Shown piece after piece: positions 26,048 to 36,175 of a DNA stretch of 64,000 nucleotides (the first letter of the stretch is position 1; every line of letters starts with the position of its first letter). This DNA comes from Alloyangia pacifica (GTDB lineage Bacteria > Pseudomonadota > Alphaproteobacteria > Rhodobacterales > Rhodobacteraceae). The stretch covers positions 186,001 through 250,000 of the forward strand of contig NZ_JAIVKX010000008.1 of the NCBI RefSeq assembly GCF_020524285.1. Direction: 5' to 3'. The notes under the pieces were generated by a model, which saw only the letters and a list, made by a program, of their open reading frames with translations, was not told the DNA's origin and did no database searches. The position numbers were made by a program, and so were the translations under genes.

Positions 26048-27108
26048 GTATCCAATCCGGGCGGCGGCGGTGCGTCCGGCGCGTGCAACGCCAGAACCTT
26101 GAACAAACTTCCCATTTCCCCGGGATGCGTCAACCGGCGATGTGCGGCAACATGGCTTTCCAGCGCCGTGCCGTTCAGCCGCGCCGCAAGCGCCCGCGCC
26201 CTCTCGGTGATGCCGAGCCGCTCGAGGAAGACGCCCTGCGCCGTCAGGGGCGCATGGGCCGCCGGGGCTGCCGCCTGCGCCAGCGCGCGGAAATCCACAT
26301 GCGCGGTCAGGTCGGCATCGCCGGGCGCCGCCAGCGGCGCGGTCTTTTCATGTGCGCGCACCGCCTGCAAGGTGTCGCCGAGGCTGCCCCAGCCCCCGTA
26401 GTCGACGATCAGCGCCACGCCACCTTGCGCCGCGATTCGACGCCCCACCTCCTGCACGATGGCCTCGGCAGGGGCGCAGGTCTCGACCATGTCGCCCTGT
26501 GCGGTATCGGCCAGCCGGTGCTCGAGCGCCGCCTGCGCCGCGATGTCGGTGAGCCCGAAGGAGAGCTGCCCCTCGTGCCAGCCGACCACGCGCTCGCGCC
26601 AGCCGTCCCCGTCGCGCAGGAACTGGCGCACGGGCAGTGCATCGAAGAACTCGTTGGCGAGCAGGAAGAGCGGCGCTTCGGGCAGCTCGGCGAGGCTGTC
26701 GTGCCAGGACGGCCCGTAGTCCGAAAGCCGTGTCGCCTGCGCGGCGCGCAGCGCGGGCGAGGCCTCGACGAGGTGCAGTTCCGCCGCGTCGAGCAGCCCC
26801 GGCACGCCCTTCATGGCGCGCAGCGCATCGGCCATCAGCGTGCCCCGGCCCGGCCCCAGCTCGGCAAGGACAATCCGTTCCGGGCGCCCCTGGTCGAGCC
26901 AGCTCTGCGCCAGCGCGAGGCCGAGCAGCTCTCCGAACATCTGGCTGATTTCCGGCGCGGTGGTGAAGTCGCCCTTCTGGCCCAGTGGATCGCGGGTGGT
27001 GTAATAGCCATGCTGCGGGTGCAGCAGGCACCATGTCATGTATTCGGCCACGCTCATCGGCCCCTCGGCCGCGATGCGCGCCTCGAGAAGCGGAAGCAGC
27101 GCACTCAT
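26044..27108 (-). CDS. MidA/NDUFAF7-like class I SAM-dependent methyltransferase
   Basis: The 354-aa product belongs to the DUF185/MidA family. The N-terminus reads [20 protein letters not shown], followed by [20 protein letters not shown]. The SAM site is in [20 protein letters not shown] and the later acidic loop in [15 protein letters not shown]. Mitochondrial NDUFAF7 dimethylates an arginine in complex I subunit NDUFS2, so a similar role here is plausible but unproven. It overlaps both lgt (upstream) and pgeF (downstream) by four bases. Confidence 0.9.
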   Translation of the reverse strand: MSALLPLLEARIAAEGPMSVAEYMTWCLLHPQHGYYTTRDPLGQKGDFTTAPEISQMFGELLGLALAQSWLDQGRPERIVLAELGPGRGTLMADALRAMKGVPGLLDAAELHLVEASPALRAAQATRLSDYGPSWHDSLAELPEAPLFLLANEFFDALPVRQFLRDGDGWRERVVGWHEGQLSFGLTDIAAQAALEHRLADTAQGDMVETCAPAEAIVQEVGRRIAAQGGVALIVDYGGWGSLGDTLQAVRAHEKTAPLAAPGDADLTAHVDFRALAQAAAPAAHAPLTAQGVFLERLGITERARALAARLNGTALESHVAAHRRLTHPGEMGSLFKVLALHAPDAPPPPGLDT

Positions 27109-27992
27109 GCGCGGCGCCGCGCCCAGAGAATGAGCCCGATCCCGACGAGGATCATCGGCAGCGAGAGCATCTGGCCCATGGTGAGCCCGTAGCCCCCGAC
27201 GTGCCAGGCCAGCCCCAGCGGGTTGCCGGGCGAGACGAACTGCGCGTCGGGCTGGCGCACCAACTCCACCAGAAAGCGCGCGATGCCGTAGCCGGCGAGA
27301 AACACGCCCGCCATCTGCCACGGCGTCTTCAACCCGCCCCTGCGCAGCCCGAGCCAGAGCACCAGCGCGCCCAGCAGCACCCCTTCCAGCAGCGCCTCGT
27401 AGAGCTGCGACGGGTGGCGCGCGCAAAGCTCGCCAAGCGCCTGCCCGCAGGCCTGCGCCGCCTCTCCGGGGAAGATCACCCCCCAGGGCAGCTCGGTCGG
27501 GCGGCCCCAAAGCTCGGCATTGACGAAGTTGGCGATGCGCCCCAGCAGCAGCCCCGGCGGCACGGAGATCGCCAGCATGTCGGCGGTGGAGCCGATCGGG
27601 ATGCGGTTCTTCAGGCAGAAGCCGAGGAAGCCGATCAGCACCCCGAGGAAGCCGCCGTGGAACGACATGCCACCCTGCCAGACCATCAGAATCTGGGCCG
27701 GGTTCGCCAGGTAGTAGGCGGGCTGGTAGAACAGCACGAAGCCGAGCCGCCCGCCGAGGATGATGCCGAGGATCACCCAGGTCAGCAGCTGCTCGACCTG
27801 CGCCGGGCTCATCGGCGGCTGGTCGCCCGGCCAGAGGTGGACGCGCTTCACCGCGGCAACGGCAATGCGCCAGCCGATGATGATGCCCGCGATATAGGCA
27901 AGCGCGTACCAGCGCAGGGCGAATTCCATGCCGAAGACCGAGATCGAGAAGACCTCGGAGGACAGGGGCGGAAAGGGAATGGCTGCTCTCAT
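27105..27992 (-). CDS. lgt: Prolipoprotein diacylglyceryl transferase
   Basis: The inner-membrane enzyme attaches diacylglycerol from phosphatidylglycerol to the lipobox cysteine of prolipoproteins. The 295-aa product has seven membrane helices, [36 protein letters not shown], and the Lgt signature [20 protein letters not shown]. The ATG at 27992 gives [17 protein letters not shown], the usual N-terminus. It is the first gene of a three-gene operon with ATGA overlaps. Confidence 0.96.
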   Translation of the reverse strand: MRAAIPFPPLSSEVFSISVFGMEFALRWYALAYIAGIIIGWRIAVAAVKRVHLWPGDQPPMSPAQVEQLLTWVILGIILGGRLGFVLFYQPAYYLANPAQILMVWQGGMSFHGGFLGVLIGFLGFCLKNRIPIGSTADMLAISVPPGLLLGRIANFVNAELWGRPTELPWGVIFPGEAAQACGQALGELCARHPSQLYEALLEGVLLGALVLWLGLRRGGLKTPWQMAGVFLAGYGIARFLVELVRQPDAQFVSPGNPLGLAWHVGGYGLTMGQMLSLPMILVGIGLILWARRRA

Positions 27993-28086
27993 GCGCGATG
28001 AGTGACGGGAGTTTCCGGGGGAAGTCAACCTTGTGACCGCGGGCCTCTCGGCCCATATAGGACACAAGCATATGACGGAGAGCCCA

Positions 28087-28332
28087 ATGCAGACGCGCAA
28101 CAAGGTATTCGAGGATCTCTCGCAGCTCATGACCAACGCCATGGGCGTGGCACAGGGCGCGAAGGATGAGGCCGAAACGGCGATGAAATCGATGATCGAC
28201 CGCTGGCTGGCGGATCGCGACTTCGTGACCCGCGAGGAATTCGACGCGGTTCGCGCCATGGCGCAGAAGGCCCGCGAAGAGAACGAGGCCCTGAAGGCGC
28301 GTCTCGACGCGCTGGAGAAGGGTCAGGGCTGA
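28087..28332 (+). CDS. UbiK/BMFP-family accessory factor
   Basis: The 81-aa product (from ATG 28087) is a helical protein. It has a middle amphipathic region [20 protein letters not shown], then [20 protein letters not shown] and a C-terminal coiled coil, as in E. coli UbiK. UbiK is a factor for aerobic ubiquinone synthesis that binds lipids. The ATG at 28087 has GGAG six bases upstream. ATG 28072 would add five residues. It is divergent from lgt and ends at an inverted-repeat element. Confidence 0.82.
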   Translation: MQTRNKVFEDLSQLMTNAMGVAQGAKDEAETAMKSMIDRWLADRDFVTREEFDAVRAMAQKAREENEALKARLDALEKGQG

Positions 28333-28368
28333 GCCGGCCCGGTTTTGCGCCCAAGACCGGCAACGCGA

Positions 28369-28519
28369 GCCGGGCGAGCGCCTGCCCGTGGGCTGGCGCC
28401 GCGAAATAGGTGATCAGCGGTGTTCAGCGCTCTATGTGGGCCAAGACCGAGCGACTTCGTCTCGTTTCACCGCATCGCCAACGCGCCAGCCCGCCGGGAC
28501 GGGCAGGCGCTCGCCCGGC
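28369..28519. repeat. Long-armed inverted-repeat element, copy A
   Basis: GCCGGGCGAGCGCCTGCCCG plus T (28369-28389) and its exact reverse complement (28499-28519) are 21-bp arms around a core of about 110 bp. A second stem follows inside (GGGCTGGCGC at 28390-28399 with GCGCCAGCCC at 28483-28492), and the right arm has about seven extra bases between the two stems. A homologous element with the same asymmetry is at 46501-46657. It fills the gap between the convergent UbiK-like and HlyD genes and might end transcription in both directions. Confidence 0.75.
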
Positions 28520-28559
28520 GGCTTCGCCTTGAGGCCGGGCGGACAGACGCCGCGCCCCT

Positions 28560-29798
28560 TCACCCAGCCTGCCGCTGCGCCACCAGGCCACCATCCGCCA
28601 GATCCCCCGGCGGATAGAGCACGATCTCGTCGCCGTCATTCAGCCCGTCCAGCACCTGCACCTGCCGCCCGTTGCCCTGCCCGAGCGTGACCGGCACCTG
28701 CACGGCGCGCCCGTCTTCGACCCGGAACACCGCCCAGCCCCCGCCCTCGCGGAACGCGGCGCTCTGCGGAACCTGCAGCGTGTCCTGATCCTCCCAGATC
28801 ACGATGCGCGCCAGCACCCGGTAGCCGTGCCCCAGCGCCGCGCGCGCCTCGACCGGCGCGGTGAAGCGCAGGATCACCCGCACCCGCTGCTCCTCGACCC
28901 CCAGCGCCGAGACCTCGGTGGTGCCGAGCGGCGCGATGCGCTCGACTTCCGCTTCCAGCGAGCCCGGCCCGCCCCAATCGTCGAGCATGACCCGCGCGCC
29001 CGGCACCACCTGCACCGCGTCCGAGGAAATCAGGTCCACGGCCACCTGCAGATCCTGCGCGATATTGCCGATCTCGAGCACCGGCGCGCCGGCCGCCAGA
29101 GAGGTCTCGGACTGTTCGACCACGCGCAGGATGCGCCCGTCGACCGGCGAGCGCAGCGGAATGTCCGAGGCCCCGACCTCGGCGAGGGCCTCGGCCAGCC
29201 CCTGATCGTCGAAACCGATGAGCTGCGCCTGCGCATTGGCCAGCTCCGCCTCGCGCATGGCCACCGCCGCCCGTGCCGTCTCGAGCCGCGCCTGCGCCGC
29301 CAGCGCCGCGGTGCGCGCCTGATCCAGCGCCGCGGTGGAGATCGTGCCCCGCGCCGCCAGCGCCTTGGCCCGGTCATGGTCCGAGACCGCCAGCTCCACG
29401 TCCGCCTGCGCCACGTTGACCTCGGCCTTGGCCTGCAGCAGCGCCGCCTGCGCGCCTGCCACCGCCGCCCGCGCCTGCTCGCGCGTGCGCAGGTCGAGCA
29501 CCGAGGGCGCTGCGGGGCGCATGTGGGCCACCACGTCGCCCTGTGCCACCGGATCGCCGTCGATCGCCTGCACCCGCAGCAGCCGCCCGGCGACGGGCGT
29601 GGTCACCACGTAGACATCACGCACCTCGGTCTTGCCCTCCTCGTCGATGGTAACCACCAGCGGGCCACGCGTCACCTGCCCGAGGTCCACCAGCTCGGGG
29701 CGCGGCCAGAAGGCGGCGGCCAGCGCCAGAACGAGCAGCAGCGCAAGGCCGAGGCCGAGGACCAGCCGGGTGCGGTTGCGGGGTCGGTTGAGAGCCAT
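28560..29798 (-). CDS. HlyD/RND-type periplasmic adaptor (membrane fusion protein)
   Basis: The 412-aa product has an N-terminal membrane anchor (residues 11-30), a lipoyl-like half-motif, a long alpha-helical hairpin (about residues 105-200, Ala/Gln-rich), the second lipoyl half DIPLRSPVDGRILRVVEQSE, and a beta-barrel end. It would link an inner-membrane ABC transporter to an outer-membrane channel or act with it alone. It lies four bases downstream of the FtsX-like permease in the same operon. Confidence 0.9.
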   Translation of the reverse strand: MALNRPRNRTRLVLGLGLALLLVLALAAAFWPRPELVDLGQVTRGPLVVTIDEEGKTEVRDVYVVTTPVAGRLLRVQAIDGDPVAQGDVVAHMRPAAPSVLDLRTREQARAAVAGAQAALLQAKAEVNVAQADVELAVSDHDRAKALAARGTISTAALDQARTAALAAQARLETARAAVAMREAELANAQAQLIGFDDQGLAEALAEVGASDIPLRSPVDGRILRVVEQSETSLAAGAPVLEIGNIAQDLQVAVDLISSDAVQVVPGARVMLDDWGGPGSLEAEVERIAPLGTTEVSALGVEEQRVRVILRFTAPVEARAALGHGYRVLARIVIWEDQDTLQVPQSAAFREGGGWAVFRVEDGRAVQVPVTLGQGNGRQVQVLDGLNDGDEIVLYPPGDLADGGLVAQRQAG

Positions 29799-29802
29799 GA
29801 GG

Positions 29803-32163
29803 TCAATCCCGTGTCTTGAGTGCCGCGACCAGGTCGGCGCGGTCCACGTCGCGTTTCACCAGCAGCCCGGAGAACACCGCCCCCGAGATCACCACCAGCG
29901 CGGCGAATCCGAAGGCGGCAGGCCGGAAGACCACCGTGATCGTGTAGAGGTCGGAGGAATAGGCGGCGGCCAGCATATGCGCGATGCCCCAGCCCAGGAA
30001 CGCGCCGCAGGGCAGCGCCAGCAGCGTCACCAGCCCCAGTTCGCCGAGCAGAACGTAGGCCGCCTCGCCCTTCGAGAAGCCGATGACCCGCAGGCTGGCG
30101 AGGTCATGGGCGCGCTCGGCCAGCGCGATGCGGGCGGCGTTGTAGATGATGCCGAAGGTGATGGTGAAGGCCACCGCGGCCATGATGAAGCGCGTCGCCC
30201 CGGTGCCCTGGTTCATCACCCGCTCGAAGGCCTCGCGCGCCTCGGACTTGAGGCTCACCCCCGCCACCACCGGCTGGTCGCGCAGCCAGACCTGCACCGC
30301 CTCGGCCTGCGCCGGATCGAGCCGCAGGGCGGCGCTGGAGATGCGCCCCGGCTCGAAGAGCGCCCGGTCCAGCGCCTCCAGCGCCATGTAGGCCGGGGCG
30401 CCGAGCACGGTCTCCGACACGCCGGTGACCGGCAGGCGCAGCACCGGCTGCGCGCCCTCGCGCACCTCCACGGTCAGCACGTCCCCCGCCTGCGCCTTGA
30501 GCTTGCGCGCCAGCGCCGTGCTCAGCACCAGCCCCGGCCCGTCGAGCGCGATGGGCGCGTAGTCGGGCGTCAGCGCGCGGACCAGCTCGGGCTCCGGCGG
30601 CAACCCGGTGATCGCGCCGCGGTGGGTCAGGCGGCCGTTGCGCAGCACCACCGGAACCGAGCGCGTGCCCTCGACCCGCAGCACGCCGGGGTGGCGCGCC
30701 AGCTCGAGCAGGGTTTTCTGCGACACGGCATGGGTGAAGGTCACGCTCGCCTCGGAGCGGTCGAGCACGTCGAAGCTGAGCGCCACCGCCTGGTTGAACC
30801 CGGCGTGGATGGTCAGCATGCCCACCGAGAGCCCCATGCCGAAGGTGATCCCCACCACCGCGCCCAGCATGCGAAAGGGCGTGCGGGTGAAGCGGCGCAG
30901 CACCATGCGCGTCGGCTGGTCGAGCGCCTTCACCGCCCGCGCCCATCGCCCGGCGCGGCGATAGTCGGCGGGGGCCGGCGGGCGCATCGCCTCGGCCGGT
31001 TGCAGCGCGAAAATGCGGCGCAGCACCACCGCCCCGCCCGCCGCCGCCGCCAGCACGCTGACCACCAGCCCCAGCGCCAGCGCGCCCGGGTCGAGTCGGA
31101 AGACGAGGAAGGGGAACTTGTAGAAATGCAGGTAGAGCTGCACCATCCCGCGCCCCGCGAGGATGCCCAGCAGCGCGCCCAGCAGCGCCCCCGCCACGGC
31201 AATCGCCAGCACCAGCTTGAGGTAGTGCCCGCCGATCTCGGCGCCGCGGTAGCCGAACGCCTTGAGCAGGCCGATCTCCTCGCGCTCGGCCTGCACCATG
31301 CGCGCGATGACGATGTTCAGCAGGAAGGCGGCGATGCCGAGGAACACCGGCGGAATCGCCGCCGCCGTGTCGCGCAGACCGTTGATCTCCTCCGAGACGA
31401 AGCGGTGCGAGAACTGGTCCTCGCGGTCATAGGCTCCCGCCCCGCCCCATGGCGTCAGAAGATGGTCGAGCGCCTCGATCACCCCGCGCGGATCGGTGCC
31501 GCGGGTGAGCGTCACGAGAAACTCGGAATAGGCGCCCTTCATGTCGAAGGCGGCGGCGAGCGAGGTCTGCGACATCCACAGCACGGCAAAGCGCGTATCG
31601 TCCGGCACCATCTCGCCCGGTGCCGGGGCATAGAGAAATTCCGGCGAGCGCGCGAGCCCGGTGATCCTCAGGCTGCGCCGCGCGCCGTTCATCACCACCT
31701 GCAGCCCGTCGCCCGGCCGCAGCCCGTGCGCGGTGGCGAAAGTGTCGAGCAGCACCACCTCCTCGGGCGCACCGGGATCGAAGAGCCGCCCCTGCTGCAG
31801 GCGGATCGCGTTGAGCGCGGGCTCCGCGTGGTCGGGCAAGGACAGCGCCTGCGCGGCAATCGGCACCGGGCGGTCCGGCAGCTCGATCCGCGCCGCGCCG
31901 GAGATGCGCCCCCCGGCCCGCGCGACGCCGGGCAGCGCCGCGACCTGGTGCAACACGTGGCTCGGGGCGCGGGTCACCGGGGCGAAGACCTCGGCGAAAC
32001 GGTAGCGCTCGTAGTAGCCGCGGCGGGTCTCGTCGAGGGTGACCACCAGCCCGGCCATCATCACCTGCATCATCACGCCCAGCGCCATGACCACGGCAAT
32101 CGCCGCCGCCTGCCCCTTCATCCGCCACAGATCGCGCGAGAGCTTGCGGTCCAGGGTGCTCAT
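29803..32163 (-). CDS. FtsX-like ABC transporter permease
   Basis: The 786-aa product has an N-terminal helix and a large periplasmic domain, then an FtsX-like permease domain with helices near 265-390. A second periplasmic domain and a second FtsX-like domain follow near 640-780, with GAVVGITFGMGLSVGMLTIH in between. The duplicated layout resembles the YbbP/MacB-related permeases of the LolCDE superfamily. The start at 32163 is five bases after the ATPase stop. The cargo is not known; lipids or hydrophobic compounds are possible. Confidence 0.88.
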   Translation of the reverse strand: MSTLDRKLSRDLWRMKGQAAAIAVVMALGVMMQVMMAGLVVTLDETRRGYYERYRFAEVFAPVTRAPSHVLHQVAALPGVARAGGRISGAARIELPDRPVPIAAQALSLPDHAEPALNAIRLQQGRLFDPGAPEEVVLLDTFATAHGLRPGDGLQVVMNGARRSLRITGLARSPEFLYAPAPGEMVPDDTRFAVLWMSQTSLAAAFDMKGAYSEFLVTLTRGTDPRGVIEALDHLLTPWGGAGAYDREDQFSHRFVSEEINGLRDTAAAIPPVFLGIAAFLLNIVIARMVQAEREEIGLLKAFGYRGAEIGGHYLKLVLAIAVAGALLGALLGILAGRGMVQLYLHFYKFPFLVFRLDPGALALGLVVSVLAAAAGGAVVLRRIFALQPAEAMRPPAPADYRRAGRWARAVKALDQPTRMVLRRFTRTPFRMLGAVVGITFGMGLSVGMLTIHAGFNQAVALSFDVLDRSEASVTFTHAVSQKTLLELARHPGVLRVEGTRSVPVVLRNGRLTHRGAITGLPPEPELVRALTPDYAPIALDGPGLVLSTALARKLKAQAGDVLTVEVREGAQPVLRLPVTGVSETVLGAPAYMALEALDRALFEPGRISSAALRLDPAQAEAVQVWLRDQPVVAGVSLKSEAREAFERVMNQGTGATRFIMAAVAFTITFGIIYNAARIALAERAHDLASLRVIGFSKGEAAYVLLGELGLVTLLALPCGAFLGWGIAHMLAAAYSSDLYTITVVFRPAAFGFAALVVISGAVFSGLLVKRDVDRADLVAALKTRD

Positions 32164-32167
32164 GCGC

Positions 32168-32878
32168 TCACCACTCGATCTCGGCGGCGGCGCGCGGGGC
32201 GTCGTTGCGCTCGACCGTGCGGATCGCGCCATCGGCGAAACGGATCACCCGGTCGGCCATCTCGGCGGTCGCGGCGGCATGGGTGACGATCATCACCGTG
32301 GTGCCGAGGCTGCGATTGAGATGCTGCAGCACCCCCAGCACCTCGCGCCCGGTGGCGCTGTCGAGCGCCCCGGTCGGCTCGTCGCAGAGCAGCACGTCGG
32401 GCTGCTTGGCCACGGCGCGGGCGATGGCCACGCGCTGCTGCTCGCCGCCGGACATCTGGCTGGGAAAGTGATCCTTGCGGGAGCCGAGGCCGACCAGCGC
32501 CAGCGCCTCCTCGGGGTCCATGGGATCGCGGGCAATCTCGGTGACGAGTTCGACGTTCTCCTCGGCGGTCAGCGAGGGCATGAGGTTGTAGAACTGGAAG
32601 ACGAAGCCGAGATTGTCGCGCCGGTAGCGGGTGAGCGCCCGGTCGCGCATGGCGGTCAACTCCTCGCCCCGGAACCACGCCCGCCCCGCGCTGGGGCGGT
32701 CGAGCCCGCCGAGGATGTTCAACAGCGTCGACTTGCCGCTGCCCGAGGGGCCAAGCAGCACGGTGATCTCGCCCGGCGGCAGCTCGAGATCGACGCCGCG
32801 CAGCGCATGCACGGCCGAGGCCCCCTCGCCATAGACGCGGGTGAGCCCTTCGACACGGTAGATCGGCTGCTTCGGCAC
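32168..32878 (-). CDS. LolD/MacB-type ABC transporter ATP-binding protein
   Basis: The 236-aa ATPase has Walker [19 protein letters not shown], the Q-loop [18 protein letters not shown], the signature [17 protein letters not shown], Walker [14 protein letters not shown] and the switch His in [15 protein letters not shown]. This set is typical of the LolD/MacB subfamily. It is followed directly by the FtsX-like permease and the HlyD adaptor, giving a complete tripartite exporter except for an outer-membrane factor. Confidence 0.93.
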   Translation of the reverse strand: MPKQPIYRVEGLTRVYGEGASAVHALRGVDLELPPGEITVLLGPSGSGKSTLLNILGGLDRPSAGRAWFRGEELTAMRDRALTRYRRDNLGFVFQFYNLMPSLTAEENVELVTEIARDPMDPEEALALVGLGSRKDHFPSQMSGGEQQRVAIARAVAKQPDVLLCDEPTGALDSATGREVLGVLQHLNRSLGTTVMIVTHAAATAEMADRVIRFADGAIRTVERNDAPRAAAEIEW

Positions 32879-32952
32879 GGGGCGCCCTCCTTTGCCGCCA
32901 GCCTAGGGCAGCCGGGCCCCGCCTGTCTTGAGGCGGATCAAATGCCGCCCCG

Positions 32953-33840
32953 TCACGCCGGGCGCGCCAGCCCCTTTGCCTCGTCGAGCAGCGCCTGCAG
33001 CACCGGCGTATAGGGTTCCTGCCAGGGCGCGATCAGCCCGACCTCATGCGCTCGGCTGTCCGCGGCCAGCGGCACCAGCGACAGCGGCTTGCCCTCGGCC
33101 AGGAAGCTCGCGAGGTCGGTTGGCAGGATGGTCACCCAGTCGCCGGTCAGCACATTGCTCACCAGCACCACGGTGGAGTTCGACTCGATGGCCGAGACCG
33201 GTTCGACCCCGGCCTCCATGAACTGTCGGTTGATGATGCGGCGGTTCTGCATCTCTGGGGTCAGCAGGCAGAGCTTCAGGCTGCCCAGCTCTGACCAATC
33301 CAGCATCTTTCGCCCGGCGAGCGGGTGATCCTCACGGCAGACAAGCTGGTACGCCTCGCGGTAGAGCGGGCGGGTGGTGACGCGGCCCAGCGGCTCGTTG
33401 TCGAGGTAGGAAATCCCGGCGTCGATCTCGAGGTCGTCAAGCATCGCGAGAATCTCCGCCGAGGCGCGCGAGAGCACCGTGAAGGTGACCCTCGGATGGC
33501 GCTCGTTGAAACGCGCGGCCAGCGTCGAGGCCCAGGTCAGCGCGGTGGGGATCACCGCGAGCCGCAGGTGGCCGGCAAGCCCCTGGCGCGAGGCGCGCAT
33601 CTCGTCGCGCAGCCGCCGCGTGTCGCCGACGATCTGCCGCGCCCATTCGAGCGCGCGCTGGCCTTCCGGCGTGAGCCCGCCAAAGCGCGAGCCGCGCTGC
33701 ACCAGCTTGACCCCGAGCTGCTCCTCGAGTTGGCGGATGCCGGTGGAGAGCGTCGGCTGGGTGATGCCGAGGCTGAGCGCGGCCCGCCCAAAGTGCTTCT
33801 CCCGGGCCAGCGCGATGAACATTTCCAGCTTGGCGATCAT
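32953..33840 (-). CDS. LysR-family transcriptional regulator
   Basis: The 295-aa product has an N-terminal winged helix-turn-helix (FIALAREKHFGRAALSLGIT, QPTLSTGIRQLEEQLGVKLV) and a two-lobed effector domain from about residue 90. It is on the same strand as the exporter operon, 74 bp upstream of its ATPase, instead of divergent from its target as is usual. It may control the exporter or an unlinked gene. The effector cannot be inferred. Confidence 0.9.
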   Translation of the reverse strand: MIAKLEMFIALAREKHFGRAALSLGITQPTLSTGIRQLEEQLGVKLVQRGSRFGGLTPEGQRALEWARQIVGDTRRLRDEMRASRQGLAGHLRLAVIPTALTWASTLAARFNERHPRVTFTVLSRASAEILAMLDDLEIDAGISYLDNEPLGRVTTRPLYREAYQLVCREDHPLAGRKMLDWSELGSLKLCLLTPEMQNRRIINRQFMEAGVEPVSAIESNSTVVLVSNVLTGDWVTILPTDLASFLAEGKPLSLVPLAADSRAHEVGLIAPWQEPYTPVLQALLDEAKGLARPA

Positions 33841-34200
33841 GAGGACCTATCGAACCGTGTGATTTCCATCATGATCGCCCGCCCGATCAGCGGGTGCAAT
33901 GGCGCTCCTTGGACGACGCTTGCCGTGGGGCAGCCTGCCCGCGGTGAGACGCTCGAAGGCAATGGCTCAATCGGACGCAGCCGTCCACGGACAGCGCATC
34001 ATCCCTGTGCAGGCGCCCCCTATTCATGCGCGAGCGCGCCAGGTCACCGCCCCCGGGGAGCGATGCGCTTCAACAGTGTGGATCGAAAGCCCACCATGCT
34101 TTACCATCTAAGCCAGTGCAGGCGCAGGGTCCGGCTTAGGGCACCCTTCACGCTGACATTTTGTTTTATTTGAATTTTTTAGAATATTTGGAGTACCCGA
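33841..34200. promoter_or_regulatory. 360-bp divergent intergenic region
   Basis: This gap separates the LysR gene from the acyltransferase gene. Most of it has the GC content of the chromosome and no clear gene. The last 50 bp (34150-34200) are strongly AT-rich with runs of T. They contain a possible -10 (TAGAAT, near 34180) and TTGGAG as the acyltransferase ribosome site. Confidence 0.45.
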
Positions 34201-36102
34201 GTGAAGTATCGAGCGCACATTGATGGCCTGCGCGCCTTTGCCGTTATTCCCGTCGTTGCCTTTCACGCGTCTCACAGCTCGGTTCCCGGCGGTTTTCTGG
34301 GCGTCGATGTCTTCTTCGTGATCAGCGGCTTTCTGATCACCTCCCTGCTGATTTCCGACCTCGAGGCGAAGACCTACAGCATCGCCGACTTCTACGAGAG
34401 ACGCGCCCGGCGCATCCTTCCCGCGCTGTTCTTCGTCGTGGCCTGCACCATTCCCGCCGCCTTGATCTTCCTGCCCCCGAGCGACCTCAAGACTTTCGGC
34501 ATGAGCGTCGCGGCCACGATGACCTTCCTGTCGAACATCTTCTTTCTCAAGGAGGTCAACTATTTCGAGACCCATGCCGAGCTGAACCCGCTGCTGCATA
34601 CCTGGAGTCTCGCGGTCGAAGAGCAGTTCTACATCGTCTACCCGCTGATCCTGGCACTGGTCATCCGCAAGGCCCCGCGCTTCCTCTGGCATGCCCTGCT
34701 TGCCGCCGGCCTCGCAAGCGCCGTGCTGGCCCTCTGGGCGAGCGATACCAACCCCAAGTACGCCTTCTACCTTTTCCCGATGCGCGCCTGGGAGCTGCTG
34801 ATCGGCGCGCTGGCGGCCCTGGGCTTCAAGCATGCCGAAGGCCTGACCGGAACGCGCCTGCTCAACCTGCTCTCGGCGACCGGGCTCGCCGCGATCCTGC
34901 TGAGCTATTTCTTCGTCGGCGAGGCGCTGCTCTCGGCCGGGCTCGTCGCGCTGCCCGCCTGTGTCGGCGCCGCGCTGGTCATCCTCTTCACCCGGCCCGG
35001 AACGGCGGTGCATTGGCTGCTCACCCGGCGCTGGATCGTGCTGATTGGCCTGATTTCCTACAGCGCCTACCTGTGGCACCAGCCGATCATCACCTTCTAC
35101 AAGCACGCCTTCCCGGATGACGCGATCGGGGTCGTCGTATCCGCCATCGTGACCTTCCCCATCGCGTGGCTGACCTGGAGGTTCGTCGAACAGCCCTTCC
35201 GCAGAAGAAAGACCGCCACCACCCCGCCCCGCCCTGTGCTGCTCTCCTCGGCGGTGGCGCTGACCGCCTTCTTCTGCGCCGGGCTCGCGCTCACGGCCGG
35301 CAACGGCTGGGACCGCCGCTACAGCGCCGAGGAGCGCCGGGTGCTCAGCAGCTTCGTCGATGCCCATGACTACGTGCCCGGGCGGTTCGACAGCCTGAAA
35401 GGCCGCGATTTCAGCGGGGACGCCGGCATTCCGAAGGTCCTGATTGTCGGGGATTCCTACGGGCAGGATCTGGTGAACGCGCTCTACGAGACCGGGATGC
35501 AGGAGAAATTCGACCTGTCGACCTACCATATCCCCGGGCACTGCGGGAATCTCATGCTCGAGGATCTTGGCCGGTACCAGCCCCCCGAGAGCCGCGAGGG
35601 CTGCGCCGGTCTTCCCGGCTACAAGGACCCGACGCTCCTGGACCACCTCCGCCATGCGGATCAGGTCTGGCTGGTGTCTTCGTGGAATGCCTGGACCGCG
35701 CCGCTGCTGCCGCAATCCCTGGACGCCATGTCCTCGGTGACCGATGCGGAGATCATCGTTTTCGGCCGCAAGCACTTCGGCGACAGGCTGACCCATCGCT
35801 TCTTCGCCGAGGGCCTCGATGCGCTTGTCGGGCCGCGCGAGCTGCCCGAGACCCTGGCCGCGGTGAGCCTCGAGATGAGCAAGACGATCCCCGCAGTTGC
35901 GCCCTACATAGACCTGCAGTGGCTGCTGTGCGGCAACTATTCCAGTTGTACGAATGCGGACTCGCAGGGCTCGCCGCTGACCTTCGATGGCACGCACCTC
36001 ACCCCCGAAGGCGCCCGCTACCTCGGCACGCTGCTGCGCCCCTACCTGATGGACCAGCTTCAGGCCGGTCTGCACACGGGCACCTTGCCGTCCTACCCCT
36101 AG
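34201..36102 (+). CDS. OafA/YrhL-type acyltransferase with C-terminal SGNH domain
   Basis: The 633-aa membrane protein starts with the Acyltransferase_3 signature YRAHIDGLRAFAVIPVVAFH, then VDVFFVISGFLIT, RRARRILPALF and LNPLLHTWSLAVEEQFYIVY. Ten to eleven helices occupy residues 1-380. The C-terminal periplasmic part has the SGNH motifs VLIVGDSYGQDL and DGTHLTPEGARYL. Such fused proteins O-acetylate surface polysaccharides. The GTG start at 34201 follows TTGGAG. It stands alone in an AT-rich promoter context. Confidence 0.93.
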   Translation: MKYRAHIDGLRAFAVIPVVAFHASHSSVPGGFLGVDVFFVISGFLITSLLISDLEAKTYSIADFYERRARRILPALFFVVACTIPAALIFLPPSDLKTFGMSVAATMTFLSNIFFLKEVNYFETHAELNPLLHTWSLAVEEQFYIVYPLILALVIRKAPRFLWHALLAAGLASAVLALWASDTNPKYAFYLFPMRAWELLIGALAALGFKHAEGLTGTRLLNLLSATGLAAILLSYFFVGEALLSAGLVALPACVGAALVILFTRPGTAVHWLLTRRWIVLIGLISYSAYLWHQPIITFYKHAFPDDAIGVVVSAIVTFPIAWLTWRFVEQPFRRRKTATTPPRPVLLSSAVALTAFFCAGLALTAGNGWDRRYSAEERRVLSSFVDAHDYVPGRFDSLKGRDFSGDAGIPKVLIVGDSYGQDLVNALYETGMQEKFDLSTYHIPGHCGNLMLEDLGRYQPPESREGCAGLPGYKDPTLLDHLRHADQVWLVSSWNAWTAPLLPQSLDAMSSVTDAEIIVFGRKHFGDRLTHRFFAEGLDALVGPRELPETLAAVSLEMSKTIPAVAPYIDLQWLLCGNYSSCTNADSQGSPLTFDGTHLTPEGARYLGTLLRPYLMDQLQAGLHTGTLPSYP

Positions 36103-36175
36103 CTGCCTGCGCTTGGCGCAATGCCGCCCGCAAAAGGCACCGCGGAGCTGGAATGGGAAAATGGCGCTAGGAAGA

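Noticed and set aside
26044-28071. Long 675-codon minus-strand frame suggesting a fusion of lgt-region sequence with the methyltransferase
   Set aside because: The upstream half is an out-of-frame shadow of lgt. The methyltransferase has its own ATG at 27108 with an ATGA overlap and normal length.
28033-28087. Longer N-terminus for the UbiK-like protein
   Set aside because: The extra residues do not resemble the family, and the best ribosome site (GGAG) is in front of ATG 28087.
29632-32286. 884-codon open frame on the plus strand opposite the HlyD and FtsX-like genes
   Set aside because: Low-complexity His/Arg/Gln composition and full overlap with clear ABC exporter genes on the minus strand show it is a shadow.
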